DNA of 64,000 bases, taken from NCBI RefSeq assembly GCF_019511605.1, contig NZ_JAEUAV010000002.1:186001-250000 (forward strand). The letters are read 5' to 3'. The position numbers were made by a program, and so were the translations under genes. Each line of letters begins with the position of its first letter. Within the stretch, counting starts at the first letter, position 1. Shown in pieces: positions 8,175-17,098 of this stretch. Source of the stretch: Paraburkholderia phenoliruptrix. Lineage in GTDB: Bacteria; Pseudomonadota; Gammaproteobacteria; Burkholderiales; Burkholderiaceae. The notes beneath the pieces are model-generated. The model did no database searches. It worked only from the letters and a program-made list of their open reading frames with translations, and was not told the origin of the DNA.

Positions 8175-9188
8175 ATGAAAAACACGCTGAACGTTCTGCT
8201 GGGCAAACTGCGCATGAAGCAACTGCAATTGCTGATCGCGCTGGATGACCAGAAGTCGCTGCACAAGGCGGCGGGCCTCATGTCGATGACGCAATCGGCT
8301 GCGAGCAAAGCATTGCAGGAACTCGAATCGATGTTCGAAGCGCCGCTTTTCGAGCGCTCGAAAAGCGGCATGATCCCCAACCAGTTGGGACATTGCGTGA
8401 TCCGCCACGCGCGCCTCGTGGCGACGGATCTCACCGCGCTCTGCCAGGACGTCGCTGAAATACGCTCGGGGCGCGGCGGGCGGCTTGCAATTGGCGCGAT
8501 CATGGGTGCTATTGCGCAGTGCGTGATTCCTGCCGTCAATCGGCTACATGCGGGGTATCCGAAGCTCTCTATCGAAGTGGTCGAGGACACGAGCGCGCGC
8601 ATGCTCGCGCAACTGGACGACGGCCGTCTCGATCTGGTGATCGGCCGTGCGGCCGTGGCGGCCGATCCGTCGAAATACCAGTATCGTCCGCTCGCGGATG
8701 AGCCGCTATCCGTCGTGGTGGGCTATGCACATCCGCCGTGGCCCAAGAAGGAGTTGACGCTCGCGGATCTGGCGGATCATCGTTGGGTGATGTATCCGTC
8801 GCATATGCCGTTGCACGCGCTGCTCGAACGCGAGATGGATCTGGCGGGGCTGGCAATGCCCGATAACCGGATTTCCACGGCGTCTACCTTTGTGACCGTC
8901 GCGCTTCTGCAAAGCAGTGCGGACTTCGTGTCGTTGTTGCCGACCGCTATAGCTGAAATGTTCATTCGGCAAAAAATGCTGCGCGCGGTACCGGTCAAGC
9001 TCAAGTCGCCTTCACAGACCTTTGGCGTCGTGACGCGCAAGGGCGGCGTGCTGTCGCCGCCCGCCGAGCGCTTTGTGGAATTGCTGCGGCAGCACGCCGC
9101 CATGCAGGAAGAAGCGCGGCCAGACAAGCCCAAGCCCGCGCCAAAACGCAAGCAGCCCGTTGCGCCGGCGAGGCGAAAAGCCGCCTGA
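8175..9188 (+). CDS. LysR family transcriptional regulator (GbpR-like)
   Basis: 337-residue regulator with an N-terminal winged helix (about 12-70: MKQLQLLIALDDQKSLHKAA, TQSAASKALQELE, LFERSKSGM) and a periplasmic-binding-like effector domain (about 95-300). The slightly shifted HTH and the phrase LGHCVIRHARL recall the GbpR/galactose-binding-protein regulator subgroup. The C-terminal 30 residues are a Lys/Pro/Ala-rich tail. It is divergent from the dehydratase/oxidoreductase pair, the usual arrangement for a LysR activator and its target; the 141-bp gap holds the likely shared operators. Effector unknown, possibly an L-arabonate-pathway intermediate. Confidence 0.88.
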   Translation: MKNTLNVLLGKLRMKQLQLLIALDDQKSLHKAAGLMSMTQSAASKALQELESMFEAPLFERSKSGMIPNQLGHCVIRHARLVATDLTALCQDVAEIRSGRGGRLAIGAIMGAIAQCVIPAVNRLHAGYPKLSIEVVEDTSARMLAQLDDGRLDLVIGRAAVAADPSKYQYRPLADEPLSVVVGYAHPPWPKKELTLADLADHRWVMYPSHMPLHALLEREMDLAGLAMPDNRISTASTFVTVALLQSSADFVSLLPTAIAEMFIRQKMLRAVPVKLKSPSQTFGVVTRKGGVLSPPAERFVELLRQHAAMQEEARPDKPKPAPKRKQPVAPARRKAA

Positions 9189-9379
9189 ACCCGCGGTTTT
9201 GAAAGCGCCTCGCAGACGTCGAATATCGCACGGCAATTCGCGCTTTGCTATGTTCTCGCGGCGGGTGTTGTAGCGGCGACACTGGGGTTTAACCGAACCA
9301 ATTGTGTGTGTGCGTCCGCGCTACACTCATTAAAGGGTGTCGGATTTACGAGGCCGACTCCCGTCCGGGGAGAGCAGTC

Positions 9380-12300
9380 ATGAATCGGCCATCGGTTCGG
9401 TTTCCGCTACGCGCCACCAGCACCGCGTCGGTGCGCAAGTGGTTCAAATGGGCGCTGGCGGCGGCGTTGTTGTTGGGCCTCGCGTGGCTCGTGCGCTTAT
9501 GTCAGCTCGAAATCGAAACCTCCCGGCTGCAGGCGCATTATCTGTCCGAGCTTACGCGCGACGTCGGCTTCACCGTGGACGAGGGGCCGAGTCACTCCAT
9601 CCGCTTTCCTGAAGCGGATAAAGGCCCCTACGACACGCGCCTCGGTTATGCGCTGCTGCCGTCCATCCAGCAGCGCCTTCTGCAACGCGGCTTCGAAATC
9701 ACTGCCCAGGCGCGTGATTCGGAACGCATGCTTTCCCTTGCTGATAGAAGCCTCTTTCTGCCTTACGCGGAGAAAGACCAGGCTGGCCTGCAACTCTTCG
9801 ACGGTACCGGAGCGCCGCTTTTCAGCGCGAGCTTTCCAGGCCACGCCTACAGCGGTTTCGAGGCAATTCCGCCTGTTATCGTCAACTCGTTGCTGTTTAT
9901 CGAAGACCGCTATCTACTCGATCCGAATCAGCCGAACCGCAACCCGGCTATAGACTGGGGGCGTTTCAGTCGCGCGCTGGTCGACCAGGGCGCGCGCGTG
10001 TTCAATCACCATCAGGCGACGCCCGGCGGCAGCACGCTTGCCACGCAGATCGAGAAATTCCGTCACTCTGCGGGAGGACGCACTGCCACGCCGCCGGAAA
10101 AGCTCCGGCAGATTGCGTCGGCCTCGGTGCGTGCCTATCTGGACGGACCGCAAACCATGCCCGCGCGCCGGCAGATCGTCGTGCATTACCTGAACTCGGT
10201 GCCGCTTGCCGCGCAACCTGGCATAGGCGAAATAAACGGCCTGGGCGACGGTCTCGCCGCATGGTACGGGCGCGACTTCGCCGAGGTGAACCGCATACTG
10301 AGCGCGCCTTCCACCGCGCAGAATCTCCCGGAACAGGGCGAGGCTTTCCGCCAGGTGCTTTCGCTGATGATTGCGCAGCGCGCGCCGTCCTATCTGCTGC
10401 ATCGCGGCTATCGTGAACTGGAGCGGCTCACCGACAGCTATTTGCGCCTGCTTGCGAATGGCGGCGTAATTCCGGCCGCGCTGCGCGATGCAGCGCTTGC
10501 CGCGAACGTGCAATTGCACCGCGCGGCGAAACCGCCGGAAAACACCGGCTCGTTTGTGTCGCGCAAGGCCGTCACGTCGATGCGCTCCAATCTGCTTGCA
10601 GCCCTCGGCATTCCGAGCTTCTACGAACTGGACCGGCTCGATCTGCAAGCCACGGGTACGCTCAATAATGCTGTGCAACAGGCGGTGAGCGAACGGCTTG
10701 CCGCTGCCGCCACGCGCGAGGGCGCAAAGGTTGCGGGTCTGGTCGGTTATGAAATGCTGCGCGCGTCTGACGACCCTTCGAAGATCGCTTACAGCTTTAC
10801 GCTGTTCGAGCGGCGCGACGGCGCCAATCTCGTGCGCGTGCAGACGGACAGCGTGAACCAGCCGTTCGACATCAATTCCGGCGCGCGGCTCAATCTGGGT
10901 TCCACCGCAAAACTGCGCACCATGGTGACGTATTTGCAGATCGTGGCGCAACTGCATGACCGTTACGCGGCTCGCAGCGCGGCTGAGCTCAAAGCCATCA
11001 AGCCTGATCCTGGCGACCAGTTGACCCGTTGGGCACTCGACTATCTGTCCCACACACAGGACCGCTCGTTGCAGCCCATGCTCGATGCGGCCGTGGAGCG
11101 CAAGTACTCGGCGAATCCCGGTGAAACCTTCTACACGGGAGGCGGCGCGCAGACCTTCAACAATTTCGAGGCGGACGACAATAGCCGCATTCTCACCGTG
11201 CGCCGCGCGTTCCAGCATTCGGTGAATCTCGTGTTCGTGCGATTGATGCGCGACATCGTTCACTATGAGATGGTGCAAACCACCGGACCCTCGTCGCAGT
11301 GGCTGAGCGATCCGGCGATCCGCAAGATGTACCTGACGCAGTTCGCCGATCAGGAAAGCCGCGTGTATATGAATCGCTTCTACACGAAGTATCACGGCAA
11401 GACGCGCGAACAGGCGCTCGCGTTATTGCTGCTCGGCGTGCGCAAGTCTCCGCCCAAAGTGGCCACCGTATTGCGCAGCGTCGCGCCGGACGAATCCAAC
11501 GCGTGGTTCAATCAGAAAATGCGAGCCGCGTTGAAAAATACCCCGGCGGCCTCGATGCTCGACGACGAGGATCTCGCCAGGCTTTACTCGAAATACGGCA
11601 TTGACCGCTTCAATCTGAACGATCGCGGCTATATCGCGAGCGTGCATCCACTTGAACTATGGACGCTCAATTATCTGCGCGAGCATCCGGATGCCACCCC
11701 CAACGAGATCCAAAACGCGAGCAAGGACGTACGGCTGCAAAGCTATTCATGGCTCTTCAAGACGCGCTATCACGCTACGCAAGACCGCCGCATCAAACGC
11801 ATGGTCGAATTGCGCGCCTACGAGGCAATCGGCAGATCGTGGCAGGCACTCGGCTATCCGTTCGCAACGCTCACGCCTTCGTATGCGGCGGCAATCGGCG
11901 CGTCGGGCGACAGGCCCGCCGCGCTCGCGCAACTGATCGGCCTGATCGCAAACGACGGCAACAAGGTGCCGACCGAGAGCCTCACGCAACTGGACTTTGC
12001 GAAAGACACACCCTACGAAACCCATTTCCGGCGTGCCGCAGTCGCGCCGCAACAGCAGCTTGCGCCGGAAATCGCGGCAACGGTAAAAGGCATGTTGCGC
12101 GACGTGGTGACTGGCGGCACCGCGCGGCGTCTGGCGCAGGGCATCACGTTCCCGGACGGCCGCACGCTGCAGGTGTACGGCAAGACCGGCACCGGCGATC
12201 AGCGCTTCAATGTCTTCGCGAAAGGTGCGCGTCTTATCGAGTCGCGCAAGGTGAACCGCAGCGCGACATTCGTGTTCTCTTTCGGCGAGCGTTTTTACGG

Positions 12301-12466
12301 CACGCTGACCGCATGGGTACACGAACCGTATGCCGCGCATTACGAGTTCACGAGCGCGCTGTCCGTGCAACTGCTCAAGTCGATGGCGCCCGCGTTGCAG
12401 CCGCTCCTCGACGCAGCGCCTGCGAAGACCGCGTCTGTCGTTGCCACCAATGTTGCAGCGCACTGA
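9380..12466 (+). CDS. bifunctional class A penicillin-binding protein-like (GT51 + transpeptidase), atypical
   Basis: Predicted inner-membrane, periplasm-facing peptidoglycan synthase of 1028 residues. One N-terminal TM (about 21-40) is followed by a GT51 glycosyltransferase domain with EDR (175-177), GGSTLATQ (216-223) and a YLNSVPL segment. The transpeptidase domain has STAK (508-511), SVN (614-616) and KTGT (935-938). The catalytic motifs are all present, but about 320 residues separate SVN from KTG, far more than in ordinary class A enzymes, so there is a large insertion. About 130 residues between the TM and the GT51 motifs are also unlike PBP1a/1b. I chose the ATG at 9380 (behind GGGGAGAG) over an upstream in-frame start at 9302. 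It overlaps nothing and converges with the ROK gene 16 bp away. Confidence 0.8.
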   Translation: MNRPSVRFPLRATSTASVRKWFKWALAAALLLGLAWLVRLCQLEIETSRLQAHYLSELTRDVGFTVDEGPSHSIRFPEADKGPYDTRLGYALLPSIQQRLLQRGFEITAQARDSERMLSLADRSLFLPYAEKDQAGLQLFDGTGAPLFSASFPGHAYSGFEAIPPVIVNSLLFIEDRYLLDPNQPNRNPAIDWGRFSRALVDQGARVFNHHQATPGGSTLATQIEKFRHSAGGRTATPPEKLRQIASASVRAYLDGPQTMPARRQIVVHYLNSVPLAAQPGIGEINGLGDGLAAWYGRDFAEVNRILSAPSTAQNLPEQGEAFRQVLSLMIAQRAPSYLLHRGYRELERLTDSYLRLLANGGVIPAALRDAALAANVQLHRAAKPPENTGSFVSRKAVTSMRSNLLAALGIPSFYELDRLDLQATGTLNNAVQQAVSERLAAAATREGAKVAGLVGYEMLRASDDPSKIAYSFTLFERRDGANLVRVQTDSVNQPFDINSGARLNLGSTAKLRTMVTYLQIVAQLHDRYAARSAAELKAIKPDPGDQLTRWALDYLSHTQDRSLQPMLDAAVERKYSANPGETFYTGGGAQTFNNFEADDNSRILTVRRAFQHSVNLVFVRLMRDIVHYEMVQTTGPSSQWLSDPAIRKMYLTQFADQESRVYMNRFYTKYHGKTREQALALLLLGVRKSPPKVATVLRSVAPDESNAWFNQKMRAALKNTPAASMLDDEDLARLYSKYGIDRFNLNDRGYIASVHPLELWTLNYLREHPDATPNEIQNASKDVRLQSYSWLFKTRYHATQDRRIKRMVELRAYEAIGRSWQALGYPFATLTPSYAAAIGASGDRPAALAQLIGLIANDGNKVPTESLTQLDFAKDTPYETHFRRAAVAPQQQLAPEIAATVKGMLRDVVTGGTARRLAQGITFPDGRTLQVYGKTGTGDQRFNVFAKGARLIESRKVNRSATFVFSFGERFYGTLTAWVHEPYAAHYEFTSALSVQLLKSMAPALQPLLDAAPAKTASVVATNVAAH

Positions 12467-12482
12467 AGCCGGCTGCCGCCCA

Positions 12483-13709
12483 TCAATAGGGGGGCTCGGT
12501 CGCAGGCTTGAGAAAGAGTTCGTGCACGGGTGCGAAGTGCGCGTACATCGGCAGGATTGCGCCGCCCATCGCGCGAGCGTCTGCGCCGATCGCGCCTTCC
12601 AATAGTTGCGGGCGCACCATTCCTTCCCATTCGAACCGGTCGAGCACGCGCTCGGTACGGCGAATGATTTCGCGCACCATTTGCCGGTCCAGTTCACCGT
12701 CTATCACGACCGCTTCGAGATCGAGCAATGCGGCTGCGTTGGTGAGCGCGCTGGCAATCGCCGGGCACGCGCTGTCGAGCCATTGCTCGGTGTGCCGCCA
12801 CATGTCCGGCGACAGCGCGCGATGATCGTGCGCAGCGGCGGGCGGTTTGCCTGCTTCGCTGAGCAGGCGTTCAAGCACGAAGCCGGATGCCGCATGCAGC
12901 AGTTGGCGCGCGGGCTTGCGCGCGTTGGTCTCGCGTAGCGGAATCGAGCCTACTGCGCCCGCGTTTTCGTGCGGCCCGCCATGCAGGCGTCCGTCGATCA
13001 CGAGTCCGCCGCCGATAAAAGTGCCTACGAACAGATACAGAAAATTGTGAATGCCACGTCCCTGGCCCATCACCAGTTCGGCGGCACACGCCGCGGTGGT
13101 GTCCTTTGCGAATTCCACCGGCAGACCCGTCATCGTCGCGATGCGTGAGCGCAGGTCGATCTCGTGCCACGCATCGAGCGCGTCGGGCGGCGCGCCGAGA
13201 AAGTCGCGCCATCCACCGAGCCACAGCGGCGCGGCAACGCCGACGCCGACCACCTTCTCCGCATTCGCGCCCAGTGCCTGATTCACGCGCGCGAGCCTGG
13301 TTTCCAATGCGGGAAAGAGCGTGCGCGGATCGGGATACGGGTACTCGAACACGTCGCGGCTGACCACGCGGCCGGCGAAGTCCATTGCCAGCACGTCGAG
13401 ACTGCGGCGTCCTACCTTGATGCCGATGGTGTACGCACCGCCCGCGCGCAACGCAATGGGCACCGACGGCTGGCCGATTTTTCCGCGGACGCGCGCCTGC
13501 TTTTCCAGCAGCCCGTCGTCGATCAGGCGATCGACGATCATCGACACGGTCTGCATGGAAAGGCGCGTGAGGCGGCCCACGTCGGCCTTCGGCAGCGGCC
13601 CGTGCAAGCGGATCGCCTGCAGCACGATGCGTTCGTTGAACTGCCGCATGCCGACCTGGTTCGAGCCGACCGTGCGTTTGAGGGACGGGCGCATGCCGGT
13701 GGTATCCAT
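12483..13709 (-). CDS. ROK family transcriptional regulator (NagC/Mlc/XylR type)
   Basis: 408-residue sugar-responsive regulator. An N-terminal winged helix (about 22-80) contains FNERIVLQAIRLHGPLPKAD and SMQTVSMIVDRLIDDGLLEK. The ROK sugar-kinase-like domain (about 90-400) has the FVGTFIGGGLVIDGRL phosphate-loop region and HENAGAVGSI. The cysteine-rich zinc motif of kinases is not evident, in line with a non-catalytic regulator. It lies 29 bp downstream of the frcA-like gene on the same strand, so it probably is the last gene of the frcBCA operon and controls it. An AT-rich palindrome at 16831-16853 upstream of frcB is a plausible operator. Confidence 0.87.
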   Translation of the reverse strand: MDTTGMRPSLKRTVGSNQVGMRQFNERIVLQAIRLHGPLPKADVGRLTRLSMQTVSMIVDRLIDDGLLEKQARVRGKIGQPSVPIALRAGGAYTIGIKVGRRSLDVLAMDFAGRVVSRDVFEYPYPDPRTLFPALETRLARVNQALGANAEKVVGVGVAAPLWLGGWRDFLGAPPDALDAWHEIDLRSRIATMTGLPVEFAKDTTAACAAELVMGQGRGIHNFLYLFVGTFIGGGLVIDGRLHGGPHENAGAVGSIPLRETNARKPARQLLHAASGFVLERLLSEAGKPPAAAHDHRALSPDMWRHTEQWLDSACPAIASALTNAAALLDLEAVVIDGELDRQMVREIIRRTERVLDRFEWEGMVRPQLLEGAIGADARAMGGAILPMYAHFAPVHELFLKPATEPPY

Positions 13710-13738
13710 GACGGCGGGCCCTCAGCGCAATGATTGCA

Positions 13739-14536
13739 TCATGCAATCGCCTTGACGTCGGCTTCTTTGGCGCCGGTCATGATGGCCACGGCCTCCGACA
13801 TATGCACGTCTTTCGTCCTGACGAGCGCGGCACGCCGTCCGAGCCGCTGAATGTGAATGCGGTCCGCCACCTCGAATACATGCGGCATGTTGTGGCTGAT
13901 GAGAATCACCGGCAAGCCGCGGTCGCGCACGCGGCGAATCAGTTCGAGCACCATGTTGCCTTCCTTCACGCCGAGCGCGGCGGTGGGCTCGTCGAGGATC
14001 ACCACATGCCGGGCGAATGCAGCACTGCGCGCCACTGCAACGCCCTGGCGCTGTCCGCCGGAAAGCGTTTCGACTGCCTGGCGCATCGAGCGAATGCCGA
14101 TTTGCAGGTCTTTCATATGCGCGGTCGCTTCTTCGAGCATGCGGCGTTTGTCGATCATCTTGAAGATCGAGCCGCGCCAGCCAGGCTTCAGCAATTCACG
14201 CGCGAGAAAGAGATTCTCCGCAATGCTCATGGCCGGCGCGACGGCAAGCTCCTGATATACCGTTTCAATGCCCTGGGCGCGTGCATCCAGGGGGCTGCGA
14301 AACTTTACTGGCTTTCCGTCGAGCAGAATTTCGCCTTCGTCCGGCACCGTTGCGCCAGACAGCGCCTTGATCAGCGAAGATTTGCCCGCACCGTTGTCAC
14401 CGATCACGGCGAGAATCTCGCCGGGCAGCACCTCGAAATCGCAACCGTCGAGCGCGGTCACGTTGCCATAGCGTTTGACGAGCCCCCGTGCCTGCAAGAC
14501 GGGCAGCGGGGCGGAAGTGGAAGTAGTTGTCGACAT
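13739..14536 (-). CDS. frcA: sugar ABC transporter ATP-binding protein, FrcA-like
   Basis: Cytoplasmic ATPase energising a CUT2-type sugar importer. With 265 residues it has a single ABC domain, as in FrcA, unlike the tandem-domain RbsA and XylG proteins. Walker A GDNGAGKSS (about 42-50), Q-loop in VYQELAVAP, signature LSGGQRQGVAVAR, Walker B VVILDEPTAAL and the switch His in LISHNMPHVF are all present. The start at 14536 follows GCGAGGAGC; an in-frame ATG 33 bases upstream lacks such a site. It is 87 bp downstream of the permease and just upstream of the ROK gene. Confidence 0.88.
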   Translation of the reverse strand: MSTTTSTSAPLPVLQARGLVKRYGNVTALDGCDFEVLPGEILAVIGDNGAGKSSLIKALSGATVPDEGEILLDGKPVKFRSPLDARAQGIETVYQELAVAPAMSIAENLFLARELLKPGWRGSIFKMIDKRRMLEEATAHMKDLQIGIRSMRQAVETLSGGQRQGVAVARSAAFARHVVILDEPTAALGVKEGNMVLELIRRVRDRGLPVILISHNMPHVFEVADRIHIQRLGRRAALVRTKDVHMSEAVAIMTGAKEADVKAIA

Positions 14537-14623
14537 GACGTGCTCCTCGCAGCCTGGGTGGGCGCGCAATCGGGTGCTTACGCGCTAGTCCAGGCGGCAT
14601 GCAAGATGATCGCGGTGCAGTGC

Positions 14624-15610
14624 TCAACCGCGGCGATGTGAGAGTTTGTCCGCGGCTACCGCGAGAATCACCAGCATGCCGGTGATCAAAACCTGGTAGA
14701 CCGAAGAAACGCCGATCAGGGTCAGGCCGTTGCGGAACACGCCGACAATCAGCGCGCCGAGCAGCGTGCCCGCAATCGAACCGCGTCCGCCGAAAAGACT
14801 CGTGCCGCCCAGCACGACCGCGGTGATGCTGTCGAGGTTCTCTGTCTGACCCGCTTGCGGGTCGCCCACGCCGGTACGCGATACCGCCAGCAAGGCGGCA
14901 ATGCCGTAGATCGCGCCGGCCAGCGTATAAACGGTCAACAGGATCTTCTGCGAGGACAAACCCATCAGCCGTGCGGCCTCGGCGTTATTGCCGAGCGCAT
15001 ACAGGTGCCGGCCGGGAACCGTGTCGCGCAGCACGAACCAGGTGGCCAGATACATCAGCAAGGTGAGCACGGTGCCGTAGGTTACATCCGCGGGGCCGAG
15101 CTTGAAGGTATTGCCGAAGAACATGATGGCGTCCGGCAGATTGGACACGCTTTCCGCGTTCGAGTAGATCTGCGTGAGTGCAAACGCAATGTTCAGCGTA
15201 CCGAGCGTGACGATGAACGCGGGCAGCTTGATGCGCGTGATCAGTACACCGTTGAGCACGCCGAACAATGTACTCGCGCCAATGCCGCAGAGAATCGCGA
15301 CGACCGGCGGCAGGCCCAGCGTCACCGCGAACTTGGTCATGATGATGGAGCCGAACGCCATTACCATGCCGCAGGAAAGATCGATGCCGCCCGTCAGCAC
15401 GATCAAGGTCTGACCGATGGCGATGACCGCGACGACCATGGTCTGTTGCAGGATCAGCGAGAGGTTCTGGAACGACAGAAAGCGGCTGCTCTGCGAAATG
15501 AAGAACGCGCATGCCAGCACGAGCGCAATGAGCGGCCCGACTTCGGCGAGCGACGGCAGGCGGTCGAAGAAATGGCGCGGATGGCCCGCGGGCGCGGATG
15601 GAGTCGACAT
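14624..15610 (-). CDS. frcC: sugar ABC transporter permease, FrcC/RbsC-like
   Basis: Inner-membrane permease of a CUT2 sugar importer, 328 residues with eight to ten predicted membrane segments. Family sequences include SLILQQTMVVAVIAIGQT, VILTGGIDLS-type text (LIVLTGGIDLSCGMVMAFGS), the coupling segment RHLYALGNNAEAARLMG that contacts the ATPase, and late AVVLGGTSLFGGRGSIAGT. The chosen ATG follows CTCGAGGAC; an upstream in-frame start would add ten residues without a clear site. It lies between the binding protein and ATPase genes, in the order B-C-A known for fructose (Frc) systems. Confidence 0.9.
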   Translation of the reverse strand: MSTPSAPAGHPRHFFDRLPSLAEVGPLIALVLACAFFISQSSRFLSFQNLSLILQQTMVVAVIAIGQTLIVLTGGIDLSCGMVMAFGSIIMTKFAVTLGLPPVVAILCGIGASTLFGVLNGVLITRIKLPAFIVTLGTLNIAFALTQIYSNAESVSNLPDAIMFFGNTFKLGPADVTYGTVLTLLMYLATWFVLRDTVPGRHLYALGNNAEAARLMGLSSQKILLTVYTLAGAIYGIAALLAVSRTGVGDPQAGQTENLDSITAVVLGGTSLFGGRGSIAGTLLGALIVGVFRNGLTLIGVSSVYQVLITGMLVILAVAADKLSHRRG

Positions 15611-15696
15611 GATGATGTCCTCGAGACATGAGCGCGGCATGCGCCGCGCGGCGAATCATTCGGCGGCCCGATACGCGGGCCGCCATTCAGTGCGCG

Positions 15697-16701
15697 TTAC
15701 TTGTTGCCCCAGCAGTTGTCGAGGCCGAACTTCGTATCTTTGCTGTCGATGCCGGACATCGGCTTGTCGGTAATGAGCGTCACGCCCGTGTCCTGGTAGC
15801 CCGACACTTTCTTGCCGGTCTTTGCGTAATCGACGCCGGCCGTCACGCCGAGCGAGGCCATCTTCAGCGGATACTGCTGCGAGGTTGCGGCGATGGCGCC
15901 GGCCTTGACGTTGCGCACGCCTTCGCAGCCGCCGTCGATGGACACGATCATCACGCCCTTTTCTTTGCCCGCTGCTTTCAGCGCACGGTACGCACCCGCA
16001 GCCGCCGGTTCGTTGATCGTGTACACGACGTTGATGTCCGGTGCTTTCTGCAAGCAGTTTTCCATTGCCGTCTGGCCTTTTGCCTGATCGCCGCGCGTGT
16101 CCTGGCTGCACACAATGGACGGATCGCCTGGCTTCACGCCGAAGCCTTCGAGAAAGCCGTTATGGCGCAGCACGCCCACGGAAACGCCGGGCGCGAGGTC
16201 GAGCGTCGCGATCTTGGCGGGTTTGCCGTTCAACGCGGCTTTCGCGTATTTGCCGATCAACACGCCGGCCTTGAAATTGTCGGTGGCAAAGAGGGCGTCG
16301 GTGGCGTCCTGCGGATCGGTCGGCGTGTCTAGCGCGACGACCATGACGCCCGCTGCACGCGCTTTCTTGATGCTCGGCACGATCGCTTTCGTGTCGCTTG
16401 GCGTGATCAGAATTGCTTTCGCACCGGCCGTCATCATGTTCTCGATCGCGGTGACCTGACTCGCGTTATCGCCGTCGAATCTGCCGGCAGCGGTGATCAG
16501 CTTTGCGCCGTCTTTCGACGCGGCCGCTTCGGCGCCCTGCTTCATCTTCACGAAGAACGGGTTGGTGTCCGTCTTGGTGATGAGGCCGACGACCGGCTGG
16601 TCGGCCGCCTGGCTCACGCTCGCACACCAGACGGCCGAGGCCGCTACGCACAGCGGGATCACTTTCCTGGCGACAGGAAGCCTGCGGGACTTCAGATTCA
16701 T
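15697..16701 (-). CDS. frcB: periplasmic sugar-binding protein, FrcB-like
   Basis: Substrate-binding protein (334 residues) of the Frc-type importer. The Sec signal peptide is residues 1-32, with cleavage expected after SVSQA. The mature protein begins with VVGLITKTDTNPFFVKMKQG, the usual opening of ribose/fructose-type periplasmic proteins, and carries VVALDTPTD, LATDNFKAG-like and NEPAAAGAYRAL segments of the ligand cleft. First gene of the operon frcB-frcC-frcA-ROK. Fructose, mannose or ribose are likely ligands, by resemblance to Sinorhizobium FrcB, but the ligand cannot be read from sequence alone. Confidence 0.88.
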   Translation of the reverse strand: MNLKSRRLPVARKVIPLCVAASAVWCASVSQAADQPVVGLITKTDTNPFFVKMKQGAEAAASKDGAKLITAAGRFDGDNASQVTAIENMMTAGAKAILITPSDTKAIVPSIKKARAAGVMVVALDTPTDPQDATDALFATDNFKAGVLIGKYAKAALNGKPAKIATLDLAPGVSVGVLRHNGFLEGFGVKPGDPSIVCSQDTRGDQAKGQTAMENCLQKAPDINVVYTINEPAAAGAYRALKAAGKEKGVMIVSIDGGCEGVRNVKAGAIAATSQQYPLKMASLGVTAGVDYAKTGKKVSGYQDTGVTLITDKPMSGIDSKDTKFGLDNCWGNK

Positions 16702-17098
16702 GGGACGCTCCTCCGGTTATTGGCAATGAATGTCGCGTGCGACTGCAAGCGGTTGCACACGCGAACGCTGCGCGGTCGCAACCTGGACGGCGGCTTGTTC
16801 GAACGGGTGACGCTAGTCGAAAGACGCCGCCTAAATCACTTTGGTTGATTTAGTACAGCAGGCGCGAGTGTGCGCGTCAAGCGATGCCGTGAGTGGGCGT
16901 GGGAGGGTGGTTCGCCTTGGGCAAGCGCGAAAAGCCTTGTCCAGCAGGCCTTTCGGAGATTGTTGCGATGCAGCGGGGAGCGAGCCGGATTGGGGAAAAT
17001 CCTGGCTGCGATGAAAGCAAGACGAAAGCAAATCGGCATACATCGGACCATGTGACGACGTGGGTGCCGATCGCTTCGCCACGAGTGTTAGCGAAGCC
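16702..17098. other. intergenic region between frcB and lacI-type gene
   Basis: A 397-bp gap holding the frcB promoter and the trailing end of the LacI gene. It contains the palindrome at 16831-16853 and a 7-bp hairpin (GCTTCGC/GCGAAGC, 17073-17097) right after the LacI stop, which lacks a T-run and is only a weak terminator candidate. Open frames here show no recognisable protein. Confidence 0.5.
16831..16853. promoter_or_regulatory. palindromic operator upstream of frcB
   Basis: Perfect 8-bp arms CTAAATCA and TGATTTAG around a 7-base spacer, strikingly AT-rich for this genome and about 130 bp before the frcB start. ROK regulators of the NagC/Mlc kind bind AT-rich inverted repeats, so the ROK protein of this operon is the first candidate ligand (inference). 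Confidence 0.5.

Noticed and set aside
9914..11395. 493-codon minus-strand frame inside the PBP gene
   Set aside because: Antisense shadow; the plus strand carries GT51 and transpeptidase motifs.
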